DNA of 47,982 nt from Pelagibacterales bacterium SAG-MED13 (GCA_014654165.1 JACWDK010000009.1:1-47982), one strand, 5' to 3'; counted from the stretch's first letter, positions 23,799 through 34,728 are shown. The notes: a model not told the origin generated them from the letters alone. Numbers and translations: made by a program.

Positions 23799-25712
23799 TT
23801 ATTTTTGTTTTTGTAAAATAATATTTGAATTTAAAACATCCAAAACTTTTTCTTCAATTGAACTACTATCTAAATTTGCTTTTTTATACATATTTTCAGG
23901 TGTATCTTGATCTATGAAAGTATCTGGAAGTGTCATAGATCTAAATTTAAGTTTAGAGTCTATCAGACCCTTTTTTGATAAGAAATCAACCACATGAGAA
24001 CCAAAACCTCCTATAGACCCCTCTTCAATTGTAATTATTGCTTCATGCGTAGTAGCTAATTGCCAAATTAGATTTTCATCTAATGGTTTAGCAAATCTTG
24101 CATCTACTATTGTTATATTCACTCCCTTTTTTTTTAAATTTTCTGCTGCTTTTAATGTTTCATTTAATCTTGCTCCAAAATTTAATATAACTAATTTATT
24201 TCCTTCTTTAATGATTTTAGATTTTCCTATCTCTAATTTTTCATTAATCGATGGTAAAAGAGAACCAGTTCCAGTGCCTCTGGGATATCTAAATGCACAA
24301 GGTTTATCGTTAATTTCTGTTGATGTATTAATCATTCTTACTAGCTCAGCTTCATCACTAGCAGCCATTACAACAAAATTTGGTAATGTTGATAAATAAG
24401 TAGTATCAAAACTTCCAGCATGTGTGGGCCCATCCGCACCAACTAATCCTGCTCTATCTATTGCAAACCTTACAGGTAAACTTTGAATTGCCACATCATG
24501 AACTACTTGATCGTATGCTCTTTGTAAAAACGTTGAATAAATTGCTGCATAAGGTTTAAAATTTTCGGTCGCAAGACCTGCAGCAAATGTAACAGCATGT
24601 TGCTCTGCGATACCAACATCAAAAGTTCTTTCTGGAAATTCTTTTCGAAAAATGTCCAGACCTGTTCCATCTGGCATTGCGGCAGTTATAGCAACTATCT
24701 TGCTATCTTTTTTTGCATGATGAACTAAAGTATTTGCGAACACTTTAGTGTATGATGGTAATTTATTAGAACTTTTTGATTGTTCACCTGTCTTAACGTT
24801 AAATTTAGATACACCATGGTAATTATCCTTTGCTTTCTCCGCAAAAGAATATCCTTTGCCCTTTTTTGTTTTTATGTGAATTAAAATTGGCCCCGCATAT
24901 TTAGAATCTCTTGCATTTTTTAAAATTGGAATTAAAGAATTTAAATCATGTCCATCGATTGGGCCTATGTAATAAAATCCTAATGAACTAAACAAGGTTC
25001 CCCCTGTTACTGCTGACCTGAGTAAATCCTCAGCTTTTCCTGCTTTTACACTAAATCTTTTAGAAAATGCCGACGTTATAAGTTTAATAGTTTCTCTTAA
25101 ACTAAAATAAATTTTACCAGAAAAAATTTTAGCTAGGTATGTTCCCATTGCTCCTACAGGTCTAGCAATTGACATGTCATTATCATTTAAAATGACAATC
25201 ATTTTTGTTTTTGAGGCTCCCGCATTATTCATTGCCTCATAAGCCATACCAGCACTAATTGCTCCATCACCAATAACCGCAATTACATTATCAGATTTAT
25301 TTGAAAGTTTATTAGCTTCCGCAATACCCAGAGCTGAAGAAATTGATGTTGAGCTATGAGCTGCTCCAAAAGTATCATATTCACTTTCAACTCTTTTTGT
25401 GAAACCTGAAAGACCTCCTCCTTGTCTTAAAGTTCTAATTTTATCTTTTCTTCCTGTTAAAATTTTATGTGGATAACATTGATGTCCTACATCCCAAATT
25501 AATTTATCATTAGGAGTATTAAAAATATAATGGATCGCAACACTTAATTCGACAACCCCTAGACTAGCACCTAAGTGACCACCAGTAACTGAAACTACAT
25601 CAATCATTTCCTCTCTCAATTCATCAGCTACTTTTTGTAATTTTGATTCAGATATTTTTTTTAAATCTGATGGAAAGTTTATTTGATTTAAAAATTCGTA
25701 TTCTTTTTTCAT
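23799..25712 (-). CDS. dxs: 1-deoxy-D-xylulose-5-phosphate synthase
   Basis: 637 residues. Thiamine-diphosphate binding motif G-D-G-A-I-S-A-G-M near 147 with N-D-N-D-M-S-I near 176, the transketolase-like pyrimidine domain with V-G-I-A-E-Q-H-A-V near 368 (catalytic Glu), and a C-terminal transketolase domain. It makes DXP from pyruvate and glyceraldehyde 3-phosphate, the first step of the MEP isoprenoid path. Its start overlaps the ispA stop by 4 bases in the classical xseB-ispA-dxs order. Confidence 0.96.
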   Translation of the reverse strand: MKKEYEFLNQINFPSDLKKISESKLQKVADELREEMIDVVSVTGGHLGASLGVVELSVAIHYIFNTPNDKLIWDVGHQCYPHKILTGRKDKIRTLRQGGGLSGFTKRVESEYDTFGAAHSSTSISSALGIAEANKLSNKSDNVIAVIGDGAISAGMAYEAMNNAGASKTKMIVILNDNDMSIARPVGAMGTYLAKIFSGKIYFSLRETIKLITSAFSKRFSVKAGKAEDLLRSAVTGGTLFSSLGFYYIGPIDGHDLNSLIPILKNARDSKYAGPILIHIKTKKGKGYSFAEKAKDNYHGVSKFNVKTGEQSKSSNKLPSYTKVFANTLVHHAKKDSKIVAITAAMPDGTGLDIFRKEFPERTFDVGIAEQHAVTFAAGLATENFKPYAAIYSTFLQRAYDQVVHDVAIQSLPVRFAIDRAGLVGADGPTHAGSFDTTYLSTLPNFVVMAASDEAELVRMINTSTEINDKPCAFRYPRGTGTGSLLPSINEKLEIGKSKIIKEGNKLVILNFGARLNETLKAAENLKKKGVNITIVDARFAKPLDENLIWQLATTHEAIITIEEGSIGGFGSHVVDFLSKKGLIDSKLKFRSMTLPDTFIDQDTPENMYKKANLDSSSIEEKVLDVLNSNIILQKQK

Positions 25713-26581
25713 TTGTTTCTATACAAAATATAATTTAATGTTTCAGATAAATTTTTTGATCTTGAGCCATATTTTTCTAATTTAGTATTTATCCTAAAAA
25801 TTAATTCACTAGCATATTTAATAGTATTTTCATGTCCTAGTAAACTAATAAGAGTTGCTTTGCCTCTCTTTTTGTCTTTTCCTGTTTTTTTACCTGCAGT
25901 AAACGAATTTCCTTTATGGTCAATCAAATCATCAGCAACCTGAAATAATAATCCAATATCTGCACCTATACTTTCAAATTTCTTAATTTCATTTTTATTT
26001 TTACCTTTTAAGATTAAAGGAGCTACACAGCAAAAACTAAATAGTTTACCAGTTTTTTTAATTTCCATTTCTATTATTCTTTTTTTTGAAACTTTTTTAT
26101 GCTCAAAACTTAAATCTAAATATTGACCTCCTGCAATTCCTAAGTGACCTGAGCATTCTGAAATTTTATTAATTAAATCGATTTTAATCTTTGGACTTAA
26201 ATCTAAATCTTTATGACTTAAAATTTCAAAAGCCATTGTTAAAAGAGAATTTCCTGCAAGCACTGCTGTTGACTCTCCATATTTAATGTGGGTGGAAGGT
26301 TTTCCTCTCCTAATTAAATCATTGTCCATACAGGGTAAATCATCATGAATTAAAGAGTAAGCGTGAATACATTCAACTGCTGAACCAATTATGAGTAATT
26401 TTTTATAACCTATCTTAAAAATTGAACCAATATCAATTAATACTTTTGATCTTATTTTTTTTCCTCCAGAAAATAAACCATATTGCATTGGAATAATTAA
26501 ATCAGATTTATTCTGTTTTTTTATAAATTTTTTTAAAAATAAATTTGTATCTTTGGCAATTTTAATTAGTTTTCTTTTCAT
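25709..26581 (-). CDS. ispA: Farnesyl diphosphate synthase
   Basis: 290 residues; first aspartate-rich motif [12 protein letters not shown] near residue 93, G-G-K-K-I-R near 35, second motif Q-V-A-D-D-L-I-D near 215. The first motif is the DDxxxxD type of bacterial short-chain FPP synthases, matching IspA. It supplies FPP for ubiquinone and carotenoid/retinal precursors. It overlaps xseB and dxs by 4 bases each. Confidence 0.94.
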   Translation of the reverse strand: MKRKLIKIAKDTNLFLKKFIKKQNKSDLIIPMQYGLFSGGKKIRSKVLIDIGSIFKIGYKKLLIIGSAVECIHAYSLIHDDLPCMDNDLIRRGKPSTHIKYGESTAVLAGNSLLTMAFEILSHKDLDLSPKIKIDLINKISECSGHLGIAGGQYLDLSFEHKKVSKKRIIEMEIKKTGKLFSFCCVAPLILKGKNKNEIKKFESIGADIGLLFQVADDLIDHKGNSFTAGKKTGKDKKRGKATLISLLGHENTIKYASELIFRINTKLEKYGSRSKNLSETLNYILYRNK

Positions 26582-26814
26582 TTTTTTAGGGTAATTGCTT
26601 GAATTTTTTCTTTAGTTTTTTGACCAATATTTTTGGTATTTGCTTGAAATTTCTTTTCTATAATATTATTTAGTTTCAATAATTTTTGATAATTTTCTAT
26701 TGAATTTTGCAGATCTTTTTGATTTTCCAAATCTTCAATCATCTTATTCGCCTCTAGAGTAAGTTCCTCTAGTGATAATAAATCATAATTATTTGGTAAA
26801 TTTTTATCTTTCAT
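26578..26814 (-). CDS. xseB: Exonuclease VII small subunit
   Basis: 78 residues, the usual size, with the XseB pattern S-L-E-E-L-x-x-E-A-N-K-M-I-E-D-L-E and a helical N-Y-Q-K-L-L-K-L segment. It binds XseA to degrade single-stranded DNA. XseA is not in this window. Only 20 bases separate its start from the divergent tsaC start. Confidence 0.88.
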   Translation of the reverse strand: MKDKNLPNNYDLLSLEELTLEANKMIEDLENQKDLQNSIENYQKLLKLNNIIEKKFQANTKNIGQKTKEKIQAITLKK

Positions 26815-26819
26815 ATAAT
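26814..26819 (+). promoter_or_regulatory. Perfect -10 hexamer upstream of tsaC
   Basis: TATAAT at 26814-26819, 15 bases before the tsaC ATG, with no convincing -35. It touches the xseB start codon, so the two divergent promoters must overlap each other's genes. Confidence 0.35.
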
Positions 26820-26834
26820 ACTCTCAGATAATAC

Positions 26835-27767
26835 ATGAAAATTAATCTTGCAAATATTAAAAAGGCTAAAAAACTCTTAGATAAGAGAGAATGTGTGGCT
26901 GTTCCAACAGAAACAGTTTATGGATTGGCTGGAAATGCTTATTCTGACCAAGCATGTAAAAAAATATTCAAATTAAAAAAAAGACCTAAAAATAATCCAC
27001 TAATTGTTCATTATTTTAATATCAAAAAATTAATGAACGATTGTAAATTAAATAGTGTCTTTTTAAAATTATACGATCAATTTTGCCCTGGCCCAATTAC
27101 ATTTATTTTAAAGTTAAAAAAGAATTCAAAGATTTCCAAAGTTGCAACTAACAAAAAGGGGAATTTAGCAATTAGATTTCCTAAACATCCAATTATAAGA
27201 AACTTGCTTAAACAAATTGAATATCCTCTGGCCGCACCTAGTGCTAATATATCTTCCAAGGTAAGTGCTGTCAGCTCGGCAGATGTTAAAGAAGATTTTG
27301 GTAAAAAGATAAAATATATACTTGAAGGTGGAAAATCTTCTATAGGAGTAGAGTCAACAATTATAGATTTGAAAAATAAACCAACAATATTAAGATTGGG
27401 TGGTATAGAAATAGCCAGTATCGAAAAAGTATTAAAAAAAAAAATTATAATTAATGATAATCCTAAAAAAATTTCTGCACCTGGGCAATCGAAATTACAT
27501 TATTCCCCAGGTATTCCGGTTAGACTAAATGTTGAAAAAATTAAAAATGATGAAGCTTATTTGCTTATAAAAAATACTAATAAAGTTAAACCTAATTATT
27601 ATTTTCTATCCAAAAAAGGAGATTTAAAAGAGGCTGCAAGAAATTTATATAGTACTTTAAGAAAAATAAAAAAAGCAAAATATAAATCAATAGCAGTTCA
27701 AAAAATTCCTAATAAGGGTTTGGGTAAAACAATCAATGATAGATTGTTAAGGGCATCAAAATATTAA
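26835..27767 (+). CDS. Threonylcarbamoyl-AMP synthase, Sua5 type
   Basis: 310 residues: an N-terminal YrdC domain (P-T-E-T-V-Y-G-L-A-G-N-A near residue 22; K-R-P-K-N-N-P-L-I-V-H near 48; the S-x-N core A-P-S-A-N-I-S-S near 135), then the linker P-G-Q-S-K-L-H-Y-S-P-G near 217 and a C-terminal Sua5 domain. This two-domain form distinguishes Sua5 from the short TsaC. It makes threonylcarbamoyl-adenylate for t6A37 of tRNAs reading ANN codons. The next gene starts directly after its stop. Confidence 0.92.
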   Translation: MKINLANIKKAKKLLDKRECVAVPTETVYGLAGNAYSDQACKKIFKLKKRPKNNPLIVHYFNIKKLMNDCKLNSVFLKLYDQFCPGPITFILKLKKNSKISKVATNKKGNLAIRFPKHPIIRNLLKQIEYPLAAPSANISSKVSAVSSADVKEDFGKKIKYILEGGKSSIGVESTIIDLKNKPTILRLGGIEIASIEKVLKKKIIINDNPKKISAPGQSKLHYSPGIPVRLNVEKIKNDEAYLLIKNTNKVKPNYYFLSKKGDLKEAARNLYSTLRKIKKAKYKSIAVQKIPNKGLGKTINDRLLRASKY

Positions 27768-28505
27768 ATGAAAAACTCAATTGAAGTAATCAGCTTATCA
27801 AAAACTTATAAAAATAAAATTGCTGTTAATAATATAAATTTTAAAGTTAATGAAAATGAAATAATTGGTCTACTAGGACCAAATGGATGTGGGAAAACGA
27901 CTACTATTGGAATGATACTTGGTTTATTAAAACCGACTAGTGGAAAAGTCTTAATCAATGGATTGAATATTGAAAAAAATAAGATTGATCTCTTGCACAA
28001 AATAAATTTTATATCACCATATATTGAATTGCCAAAAAAACTTAAAGTTAAACAAAATTTAATAGTTTATGGAAAATTATATAATATTAAAAATTTGAAT
28101 GATCGAATTGACTATCTTTCAAATGAATTAAGATTAAATGATTTGCTAAATAAAGTAACAGGTGAACTTTCATCAGGACAAAAAAACAGGGTTAGCTTGG
28201 CAAAAGCTTTGATTAATGATCCCGTTGTACTTTTGCTGGATGAGCCTACTGCTTCTTTAGATCCTGAAACAGGAGATTTCGTGAGAACATTCTTAGAAAA
28301 TTACAAAAAAGAGAAAAAAATATCTGTATTATTGGCCTCTCATAATATGGATGAAGTTAAAAGATTGTGTGACTCTATTTTAATGATGAAAGATGGTATA
28401 ATTATAGATAAAGGCAGTCCAAATAATCTGATTGCAAAACATGGTAGAAAAAATCTGGAAGAAGTTTTTTTAGAATTGATAAGGAATAAAAATGAGTTTA
28501 ACTAG
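27768..28505 (+). CDS. ABC transporter ATP-binding protein, ABC-2 exporter type
   Basis: 245 residues with Walker A G-P-N-G-C-G-K-T-T near 36-44, signature L-S-S-G-Q-K-N-R near 132, Walker B V-V-L-L-L-D-E-P near 152, and the switch histidine in A-S-H-N-M. It resembles the CcmA/NodI group of exporters. The next gene overlaps it by 14 bases and supplies the membrane part, so the two form one transporter. Substrate unknown. Confidence 0.88.
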   Translation: MKNSIEVISLSKTYKNKIAVNNINFKVNENEIIGLLGPNGCGKTTTIGMILGLLKPTSGKVLINGLNIEKNKIDLLHKINFISPYIELPKKLKVKQNLIVYGKLYNIKNLNDRIDYLSNELRLNDLLNKVTGELSSGQKNRVSLAKALINDPVVLLLDEPTASLDPETGDFVRTFLENYKKEKKISVLLASHNMDEVKRLCDSILMMKDGIIIDKGSPNNLIAKHGRKNLEEVFLELIRNKNEFN

Positions 28506-29283
28506 AATCTATGGTCTTTTTTTAAGACATTTTTTTCTTATAACTAGATCTTTTCCAAGAATATTAGATTTGATTTATTGGCCATCAATTCAAATTACTC
28601 TTTGGGGCTTTATCTCAAATTTTTTTTCAACTCATAGCACTTATTATAGTGGTGCAGTAGGGGTAATACTCTCTTGTGCAATTCTATATGATTTTTTATT
28701 TCGAACTAGTATTGGCTTTAATATGTTATTTTTGGAAGAAATATGGAGTAGAAATTTTACAAATCTTTTTATAGCACCTATGAAAATTAGTGAGATTATA
28801 GTTTCCTTAGTTTTTACAGCACTAATTAGAGCATTGATAGGCCTTGTACCAGCTATATTACTAACGTCTCCTTTGTTCGGTATTTCTTTATTAGATTTAG
28901 GGATACCTTTAGCTTTTCTATTTCTAAGCCTATACATTTTTGGAATTACCCTTGGTATTTTTGTTTCAGCAGGCCTATTAAGGTTTGGTCCTTCTTTTGA
29001 AAACATTGCGTGGTCCACCATGTTTTTGCTTGCTCCTTTTGGATGTATTTATTATCCAGTAGAAATTTTACCCGAAATCTTTCAAACTATAGCTTATGCT
29101 CTTCCATTAGTTTACATTTTTGAAGAGACTAGAAATATATTAGTTAATCAATTTGTAAATTATGAAAATATTATGCAGGCATTATATTTGAATGTATTAT
29201 ATCTTGTGATAGCAATATCAGTATTCTATTATTCTTTTGATAAAGCTAGAGATAAAGGTACTCTAATCAATATTGGAGAATAA
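28492..29283 (+). CDS. ABC-2 type membrane permease
   Basis: 263 residues with six predicted membrane helices and the ABC-2 pattern: an amphipathic N terminus (F-L-R-H-F-F-L-I-T-R), F-L-E-E-I-W-S-R-N-F near residue 80, and a C-terminal half with A-P-F-G-C-I-Y-Y-P-V-E-I-L-P, like the NodJ/LPS-exporter signature. It pairs with the overlapping ATPase gene. Substrate unknown; a lipid or glycan export role is only a guess. Confidence 0.85.
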   Translation: MSLTRIYGLFLRHFFLITRSFPRILDLIYWPSIQITLWGFISNFFSTHSTYYSGAVGVILSCAILYDFLFRTSIGFNMLFLEEIWSRNFTNLFIAPMKISEIIVSLVFTALIRALIGLVPAILLTSPLFGISLLDLGIPLAFLFLSLYIFGITLGIFVSAGLLRFGPSFENIAWSTMFLLAPFGCIYYPVEILPEIFQTIAYALPLVYIFEETRNILVNQFVNYENIMQALYLNVLYLVIAISVFYYSFDKARDKGTLINIGE

Positions 29284-29284
29284 T

Positions 29285-29361
29285 TGGTGCGCCTGCTAGG
29301 AGTTGAACCCAGAACCTCCTGATCCGAAGTCAGGCGCTCTATCCAATTGAGCTACAAGCGC
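29285..29361 (-). tRNA. tRNA-Arg (anticodon TCG)
   Basis: Cloverleaf on the minus strand: acceptor GCGCTTG/CAGGCGC with one G-U pair, anticodon stem CCTGA/TCAGG and loop CTTCGGA giving TCG, T loop GTTCAAC, discriminator A, encoded CCA (29285-29287). The CCA end lies two bases after the permease stop, antisense to the surrounding genes. Confidence 0.96.
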
Positions 29362-29384
29362 ATATGATATTAATATAACATTTT

Positions 29385-30365
29385 ATGAAAAAAAAAATAA
29401 ATTTGATTGTAAAAGACAATGAAAAAAACCTAAGAGTAGACGTTTTTATTAATAAAAGAGAAAACAACATCAGTAGAACTAGGATTAAAAATTTAATTTT
29501 AGAAAAACATTTAGAAATAAATAATGAAATAATAAATGATCCCTCAAAAAAAATTTCGTTTGGAGATACTTTAAATTTGACTATCCCTATACCTAAAAAA
29601 GCTTCATTAAAACCTTACAAATATAACTTAAATATAATATACGAAGATGATGATTTAATTGTTTTAAATAAACCAGCTGGAATTGTCATGCACCCTGGTG
29701 CAGGAAATTATGACAACACTATAGTTAATGCATTGATAAACTACGATAAGAATTCTTTATCAAATATTGGTGATGAGCTTAGGCCAGGAATAGTTCATAG
29801 AATTGATAAAAATACCTCTGGCTTAGTTGTGATCGCAAAAAATAATGAAACTCATGAACATTTATCAAATCAGTTCAGTAAACATACAATTTCAAGAATT
29901 TATCAACTATTAATTTGGGGCAAGATAAGACCTTCTAAAGGGAAAATTGAAACTTTAATAACTAGAAGTTCAAAAAATAGACAAATGATGGAAGTTAGTA
30001 ATTCAAAAGGTAAAAATGCAATTACGAATTATGAAACAATTGAAACTTTTGAAAATAAAAATACTCCAACTTTAAGCTTATTAGAATGTAAATTAGAAAC
30101 TGGTAGAACTCATCAAATTAGAGTTCACATGAACTATAAAGGTAATAGTATTGTAGGAGATGATAAATATAAAAAAAAATTTAAAAAAATTAAAAACATC
30201 GACCCATTATTAGAAAAAAATCTTTTAAATCTTGACAGACAATTTCTTCATGCAAAAACTATAGGTTTTATTCATCCAAGAAAAAATCAAAAAATGATAT
30301 TTAACTCAATTTTGCCTCCTGATCTAAAAATAATCTTAAAAATGCTAAGAAATACTGGTAAATAA
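29385..30365 (+). CDS. rluD: Ribosomal large-subunit pseudouridine synthase, RluD type
   Basis: 326 residues: an N-terminal S4 RNA-binding domain (R-V-D-V-F-I-N-K near 18) and an RsuA/RluA catalytic domain with H-R-I-D-K-N-T-S-G-L near residue 138 (catalytic Asp) and L-E-T-G-R-T-H-Q-I-R near 238. RluD modifies helix 69 of 23S rRNA (1911/1915/1917). RluC is the alternative; the M-H-P-G-A-G motif near 105 and S4 domain favour RluD. It is followed by rpoH after 41 bases. Confidence 0.87.
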   Translation: MKKKINLIVKDNEKNLRVDVFINKRENNISRTRIKNLILEKHLEINNEIINDPSKKISFGDTLNLTIPIPKKASLKPYKYNLNIIYEDDDLIVLNKPAGIVMHPGAGNYDNTIVNALINYDKNSLSNIGDELRPGIVHRIDKNTSGLVVIAKNNETHEHLSNQFSKHTISRIYQLLIWGKIRPSKGKIETLITRSSKNRQMMEVSNSKGKNAITNYETIETFENKNTPTLSLLECKLETGRTHQIRVHMNYKGNSIVGDDKYKKKFKKIKNIDPLLEKNLLNLDRQFLHAKTIGFIHPRKNQKMIFNSILPPDLKIILKMLRNTGK

Positions 30366-30406
30366 AATATTGAAAAAATTAAAAAATTAACTAGATAAAC
30401 TTAATT

Positions 30407-31300
30407 ATGAATACGGCAATTAAGAATAATCTTCCAACATTAAGTAACGAAGGAGGATTGTCAGCATACTTAGACCAAATTAAGAAATTTCCAATGTTAG
30501 AAGCAGAGGAAGAATATATGCTTGCTAAAAATTGGAAAACAACTGGAAATATTAAATCAGCAGAAAAACTTGTAACAAGCCATCTTAGATTAGTTGCTAA
30601 AATTGCAATGGGATATAAAGGTTATGGTTTGCCAGTTAATGAGATGATATCAGAGGGAAATGTTGGGCTCATGCAAGCGGTAAAAAAATTTGAACCAGAA
30701 AAAGGTTTTAGATTGGCTACATATGCAATGTGGTGGATAAAAGCATCTATTCAGGAATATATTTTAAGATCTTGGAGCTTAGTTAAAATAGGAACTACAA
30801 CTGCACAAAAAAAATTATTTTTCAATCTCAAAAAACTAAAAAATCAAATAGCACCTCAGTCTGAGGGAGATCTTAGAAATGAACATGTAAATGAAATTGC
30901 TAATAAACTAGATGTAAGTAAAGAAGAAGTGGTTTCGATGAATCGAAGATTATCAGGAAAAGAATTTTCTCTCAATGCTCCTGTGGGAGAAGACGGAGAC
31001 GAGTGGCAAGATTGGTTAGTGGATAAAGAATTAGATCATGATCTTAAATTTGCTCATCAAGAAGAAATGGAGCAGAGAAAAGATTTATTAAAAAATTCTA
31101 TTAAAGTATTAAATGATAGAGAAAGACAGATTCTATATTCAAGAAGGCTTAATGATAATCCAACCACCCTTGAAGATTTAAGTAAGAAATATAAAATTAG
31201 TAGAGAAAGAGTTAGACAGATTGAAAATAAAGCTTTTGAAAAATTGCAAAAACATATGTTGCTATTAGCAAAATCAAAAAATTTACTACCTGTAAATTAA
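30407..31300 (+). CDS. rpoH: RNA polymerase heat-shock sigma factor (sigma32)
   Basis: 297 residues. Region 2 has L-R-L-V-A-K-I-A near 61, I-S-E-G-N-V-G-L-M near 83 and [10 protein letters not shown] near 106; the RpoH box Q-K-K-L-F-F-N-L-K (near 133) separates it from RpoD. Region 4.2 ends with [10 protein letters not shown]. It directs transcription of chaperone and protease genes; FtsH, which degrades RpoH in E. coli, is encoded 5 kb away. Upstream TTGAAA with a poor -10 (TAGATA) is only a weak promoter candidate. Confidence 0.96.
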   Translation: MNTAIKNNLPTLSNEGGLSAYLDQIKKFPMLEAEEEYMLAKNWKTTGNIKSAEKLVTSHLRLVAKIAMGYKGYGLPVNEMISEGNVGLMQAVKKFEPEKGFRLATYAMWWIKASIQEYILRSWSLVKIGTTTAQKKLFFNLKKLKNQIAPQSEGDLRNEHVNEIANKLDVSKEEVVSMNRRLSGKEFSLNAPVGEDGDEWQDWLVDKELDHDLKFAHQEEMEQRKDLLKNSIKVLNDRERQILYSRRLNDNPTTLEDLSKKYKISRERVRQIENKAFEKLQKHMLLLAKSKNLLPVN

Positions 31301-32589
31301 ATATCAAAAGGATTTTCAATTAATATAGTATCCTCTCGTTCGGGGCTTGTTGAGATACTTGATATATTAGTACCTATAAAGTCTTCTAAAGCATATATAT
31401 AGTTCTTAGCATTGGCTGGCAATTCATCAATATTCTTAATTCCACTCGTTGAGGTTTTCCAGCCTGGAAAAGTTCTATAAATGGGTTTGATCTTTAATTG
31501 ATCTTCAACAGCTGCTGGTAAGTAATCTAATTTTTTTCCATTTAAATCATATTCAACACACATTTTTATCTCACTTAATTCATCTAGTACGTCTAATTTT
31601 GTTAAAGCAATTCCATCAATGCCTGAAATTTTAATAGTCTGTCTAACTAAAACACCATCAAACCAACCACATCTTCTTTTACGGCTAGTAACAGTTCCAA
31701 ATTCTTTCCCTCGAGTTCCTAATAATTTTCCAATATCATCAACAAGTTCTGTTGGGAATGGTCCTTCGCCTACTCTTGTAGTATAGGCTTTTGTAATACC
31801 TAATACATAATTAATTGAGTTAGGTCCACAACCTGTACCGGTAGCTGCACTAGAAGCTACTGTGTTAGATGATGTAACGAAAGGGTAAGTTCCATGGTCT
31901 ACATCTAGTAAGATACCCTGAGCCCCTTCAAATAATATTTTTTTTTTCTTTTTTTTATATTCATCAATTTTTAACCATACAGGTTGTGAAAATTTAAGAA
32001 TTTTAGGAGCAATTTCTAGTAAATCTTTTTTTAATTGTTTTTTTTCGAAAATTTTTTTCCCTAATCCTTTTCGAATTGCATTGTGATGTGTTAAAACTGA
32101 CTCTAATCTTTGATCTAAATTTTTTTCTGATCTTAGGTCCATTACTCTTATAGACCTTCGTCCAACTTTATCTTCATATGCAGGACCTATTCCTCTTCTT
32201 GTTGTTCCTATTTTATCTTTACCAGCAGAGTCCTCCCTAATTTCATCCATTTCTTTATGGAATGGCAAAATTAAATTTGCAGACTCTGAAATGATAAAGT
32301 TTTCAACATTAACATCAACTCCTTTTGATTTAATTTCATCAATCTCTTCTAATAATGACCAAGGATCGACTACAACACCATTACCAATTATAGAAATTTT
32401 GTTTTTTCTAACTATTCCAGAGGGCAACAATCTAAGTTTATATACAACGCCATCTATTACCAAAGTATGTCCCGCATTATGTCCTCCTTGAAATCTAATT
32501 ACAACATCTGCTTGCTCAGATAGCCAATCAACTATTTTTCCCTTTCCCTCGTCCCCCCATTGAGAACCAACAACAACAATATTTTTCAT
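31297..32589 (-). CDS. purA: Adenylosuccinate synthetase
   Basis: 430 residues, standard length. The start has [13 protein letters not shown] (P-loop with catalytic Asp), [10 protein letters not shown] near 34, and [14 protein letters not shown] near 128; the GTP-binding K-L-D is near the C terminus. It joins IMP and aspartate with GTP on the way to AMP. It begins on the last base of the thiD stop and overlaps the rpoH end by 4 bases. Confidence 0.96.
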   Translation of the reverse strand: MKNIVVVGSQWGDEGKGKIVDWLSEQADVVIRFQGGHNAGHTLVIDGVVYKLRLLPSGIVRKNKISIIGNGVVVDPWSLLEEIDEIKSKGVDVNVENFIISESANLILPFHKEMDEIREDSAGKDKIGTTRRGIGPAYEDKVGRRSIRVMDLRSEKNLDQRLESVLTHHNAIRKGLGKKIFEKKQLKKDLLEIAPKILKFSQPVWLKIDEYKKKKKKILFEGAQGILLDVDHGTYPFVTSSNTVASSAATGTGCGPNSINYVLGITKAYTTRVGEGPFPTELVDDIGKLLGTRGKEFGTVTSRKRRCGWFDGVLVRQTIKISGIDGIALTKLDVLDELSEIKMCVEYDLNGKKLDYLPAAVEDQLKIKPIYRTFPGWKTSTSGIKNIDELPANAKNYIYALEDFIGTNISSISTSPEREDTILIENPFDI

Positions 32590-33401
32590 TATTTAAATTT
32601 CTTTTTTAATTCCATTGAATTTAGATGATTAATTGGACCGTGACCCTTTCCATATTTTGGATTAGTTAATATAGCAGAATTTACATATTTAATTCCTAGC
32701 TCACAAGCTTTCTTAATACTTTTTCCACATGAATAAAAAGTTGTTACTGCACTAGATAAAGTACATCCTGTTCCATGAGTGTTTTTTGTGTTGTGTCTAA
32801 AGCTTTCAAAAACACAAAGTTCTGATTTATTCAAAAAAATATCTTTCACTTTTTTTGAATTTAAATGTCCACCTTTAATTAAAACATTTTTAGCTCCTAA
32901 ATTTATTAATATGTTTGCAGCAAAAATCATATCTTCTTTATTTTTGATTTTTGTTTTTGTCAAAATTTCTGCCTCTGGGATATTGGGTGTAACTAAAGTA
33001 ACTTGTTTAAGTAGTTTTTCTTTTAAAGTTTGAATTGCTTCATTATTAATTAATTTGGCACCCCCTTTTGCAATCATTACCGGGTCTAGTATTATTTTAT
33101 TTACTTTAATTTTTTTAAGAGAACCTACAACTTTTTTAATTACTTCTGATGAATGAAGCATTCCAATTTTTATAGCATCAGGTTTTATATCATTTGAAGT
33201 ATAAATTATTTGATCTCTTATTTCTTCAGGGAGTAGTGGTGTTACAGATTTAACACCTTTGGTATTTTGAACTGTAATAGCTGTGATAGCAGTCATTGCG
33301 TATGATCCTAAACTGGTTACAGTTTTTATATCTGCTTGAATACCAGCTCCACCAGAAGAATCTGATCCAGCAATAATTAAAATTTTAGATTTTGGTTTCA
33401 A
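32589..33401 (-). CDS. thiD: Hydroxymethylpyrimidine (phosphate) kinase
   Basis: 270 residues of the ribokinase-like family, with the signature [15 protein letters not shown] near residue 10 and the anion-hole G-T-G-C-T-L-S-S-A near 212. It phosphorylates HMP and HMP-phosphate to HMP-PP for thiamine synthesis. It is embedded between glmM and purA, without thiC, thiE or a TPP riboswitch around it. SAR11 is known to need external HMP because it lacks ThiC, so here it would act as a salvage kinase. Confidence 0.94.
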   Translation of the reverse strand: MKPKSKILIIAGSDSSGGAGIQADIKTVTSLGSYAMTAITAITVQNTKGVKSVTPLLPEEIRDQIIYTSNDIKPDAIKIGMLHSSEVIKKVVGSLKKIKVNKIILDPVMIAKGGAKLINNEAIQTLKEKLLKQVTLVTPNIPEAEILTKTKIKNKEDMIFAANILINLGAKNVLIKGGHLNSKKVKDIFLNKSELCVFESFRHNTKNTHGTGCTLSSAVTTFYSCGKSIKKACELGIKYVNSAILTNPKYGKGHGPINHLNSMELKKKFK

Positions 33402-33402
33402 T

Positions 33403-34728
33403 TCAATTAATAGTTTTAGTAATAATCTTAATACATTTCTTTAATAAAGTTATATTGTTACTTTCACTCATTATTCTAATTTTTGGTTCTGTTCCAGATT
33501 TTCTTACAAGAATTCTACCTTGACCTTTTATTAATCTATTTGCAACTTTAATTGAATTTTTAACTTTTTTTGTCTTTAGTATATTGTCGTCTTTAATTTT
33601 AATATTTTTTAATATTTGTGGTGTTTTCTCAAACACATTAAAAAAATTACTAGCTTTTGCCTTATTATTTAAAGCTTGAATTACTTCTAATGCAACTAAA
33701 AGACCATCACCTGTTGTAGCAAATTTTCCTAAAATTATATGTCCAGATTGCTCTCCTCCTAAATTAAATTTTTTCTTTTGCATTATTTCCTTTACATATC
33801 TATCTCCAACATTCGCTCTAATAAATTTTATCTTTTCCTTTTTAAAAAATTTTTCTAGTCCATAATTAGTCATTAAAGTTCCTACAACGCCTCCTTTCAA
33901 AATTTTTTTCTTTTTCCATTGAATTGCTAACGCAGCAATAATTTGATCTCCATCAATTATAGAACCTTTTTCATCACACATTATTATTCTATCAGCATCT
34001 CCGTCTAGTGAGATGCCTAAATTTGCTTTATATTTTTTAACATTTTTTTGAAGCTTGTTAGGAAAAGTTGAGCCACAATTTTTGTTAATATTAAAACCAT
34101 TAGGTTTTCCCCCAATGACTATTAATTTGGCTCCCAAAGATTTAATCATTTTAGGGGCTGCTTTATATCCAGCACCGTTAGCACAATCTAGAACTATTTT
34201 CATATTCCTTAATTTAAAATTTCTAGGAATTTTTTTTTTTAGAATCTTAACATAATCATTTGTTCCAGTTTCTAATCTTTTAACGCGACCAAGAAGTTTA
34301 GGTTTAGAAAAATGTTTTTCTACATTTCTATCAATTAAGTTTTCAATTTTTTTTTGAATTTTATCAGATAATTTTAACCCATCTGGACCAAATAATTTTA
34401 GCCCATTATCGTAAAATAAATTATGTGAGGCAGTAATCATTATACCTAAATTGGCATTCATTGATTTTGTTAACATTGCTAATCCATTAGTCGGTAAAGG
34501 TCCCAAGGTATAAACATGCATTCCTGATGAAGCTAAACCTGAAACAAGAGCTGGCTCAAGTGCATAACCTGAAAGTCTAGTATCTTTTGCTATTATAGCT
34601 ATTTGTTTTTTTTTTTTTAAATTTGTAAAATATTTACCTACGGCTAAACCAAATTTAAAAAACATGTCACCATTAATATTTTTGCTATTAACATGCCCTC
34701 TAATTCCGTCTGTACCAAAATATTTCAT
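33403..34728 (-). CDS. glmM: Phosphoglucosamine mutase
   Basis: 441 residues of the alpha-D-phosphohexomutase family. It starts Y-F-G-T-D-G-I-R-G; the phosphoserine loop reads T-A-S-H-N near residue 99, the metal loop D-G-D-A-D-R near 240, the sugar loop G-E-Q-S-G-H near 322, and the phosphate loop R-K-S-G-T-E-P-K-I-R near 417. It converts glucosamine-6-P to glucosamine-1-P for UDP-GlcNAc. It follows folP by one base, as in many bacteria. Confidence 0.96.
   Translation of the reverse strand: MKYFGTDGIRGHVNSKNINGDMFFKFGLAVGKYFTNLKKKKQIAIIAKDTRLSGYALEPALVSGLASSGMHVYTLGPLPTNGLAMLTKSMNANLGIMITASHNLFYDNGLKLFGPDGLKLSDKIQKKIENLIDRNVEKHFSKPKLLGRVKRLETGTNDYVKILKKKIPRNFKLRNMKIVLDCANGAGYKAAPKMIKSLGAKLIVIGGKPNGFNINKNCGSTFPNKLQKNVKKYKANLGISLDGDADRIIMCDEKGSIIDGDQIIAALAIQWKKKKILKGGVVGTLMTNYGLEKFFKKEKIKFIRANVGDRYVKEIMQKKKFNLGGEQSGHIILGKFATTGDGLLVALEVIQALNNKAKASNFFNVFEKTPQILKNIKIKDDNILKTKKVKNSIKVANRLIKGQGRILVRKSGTEPKIRIMSESNNITLLKKCIKIITKTIN

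Noticed and set aside
28644-29021. 125-codon minus-strand ORF
   Set aside because: Antisense shadow of the ABC-2 permease; no ribosome site or recognisable domain.
33402-33402. TPP riboswitch in front of thiD
   Set aside because: thiD follows glmM with a one-base gap; there is no leader to hold a riboswitch.
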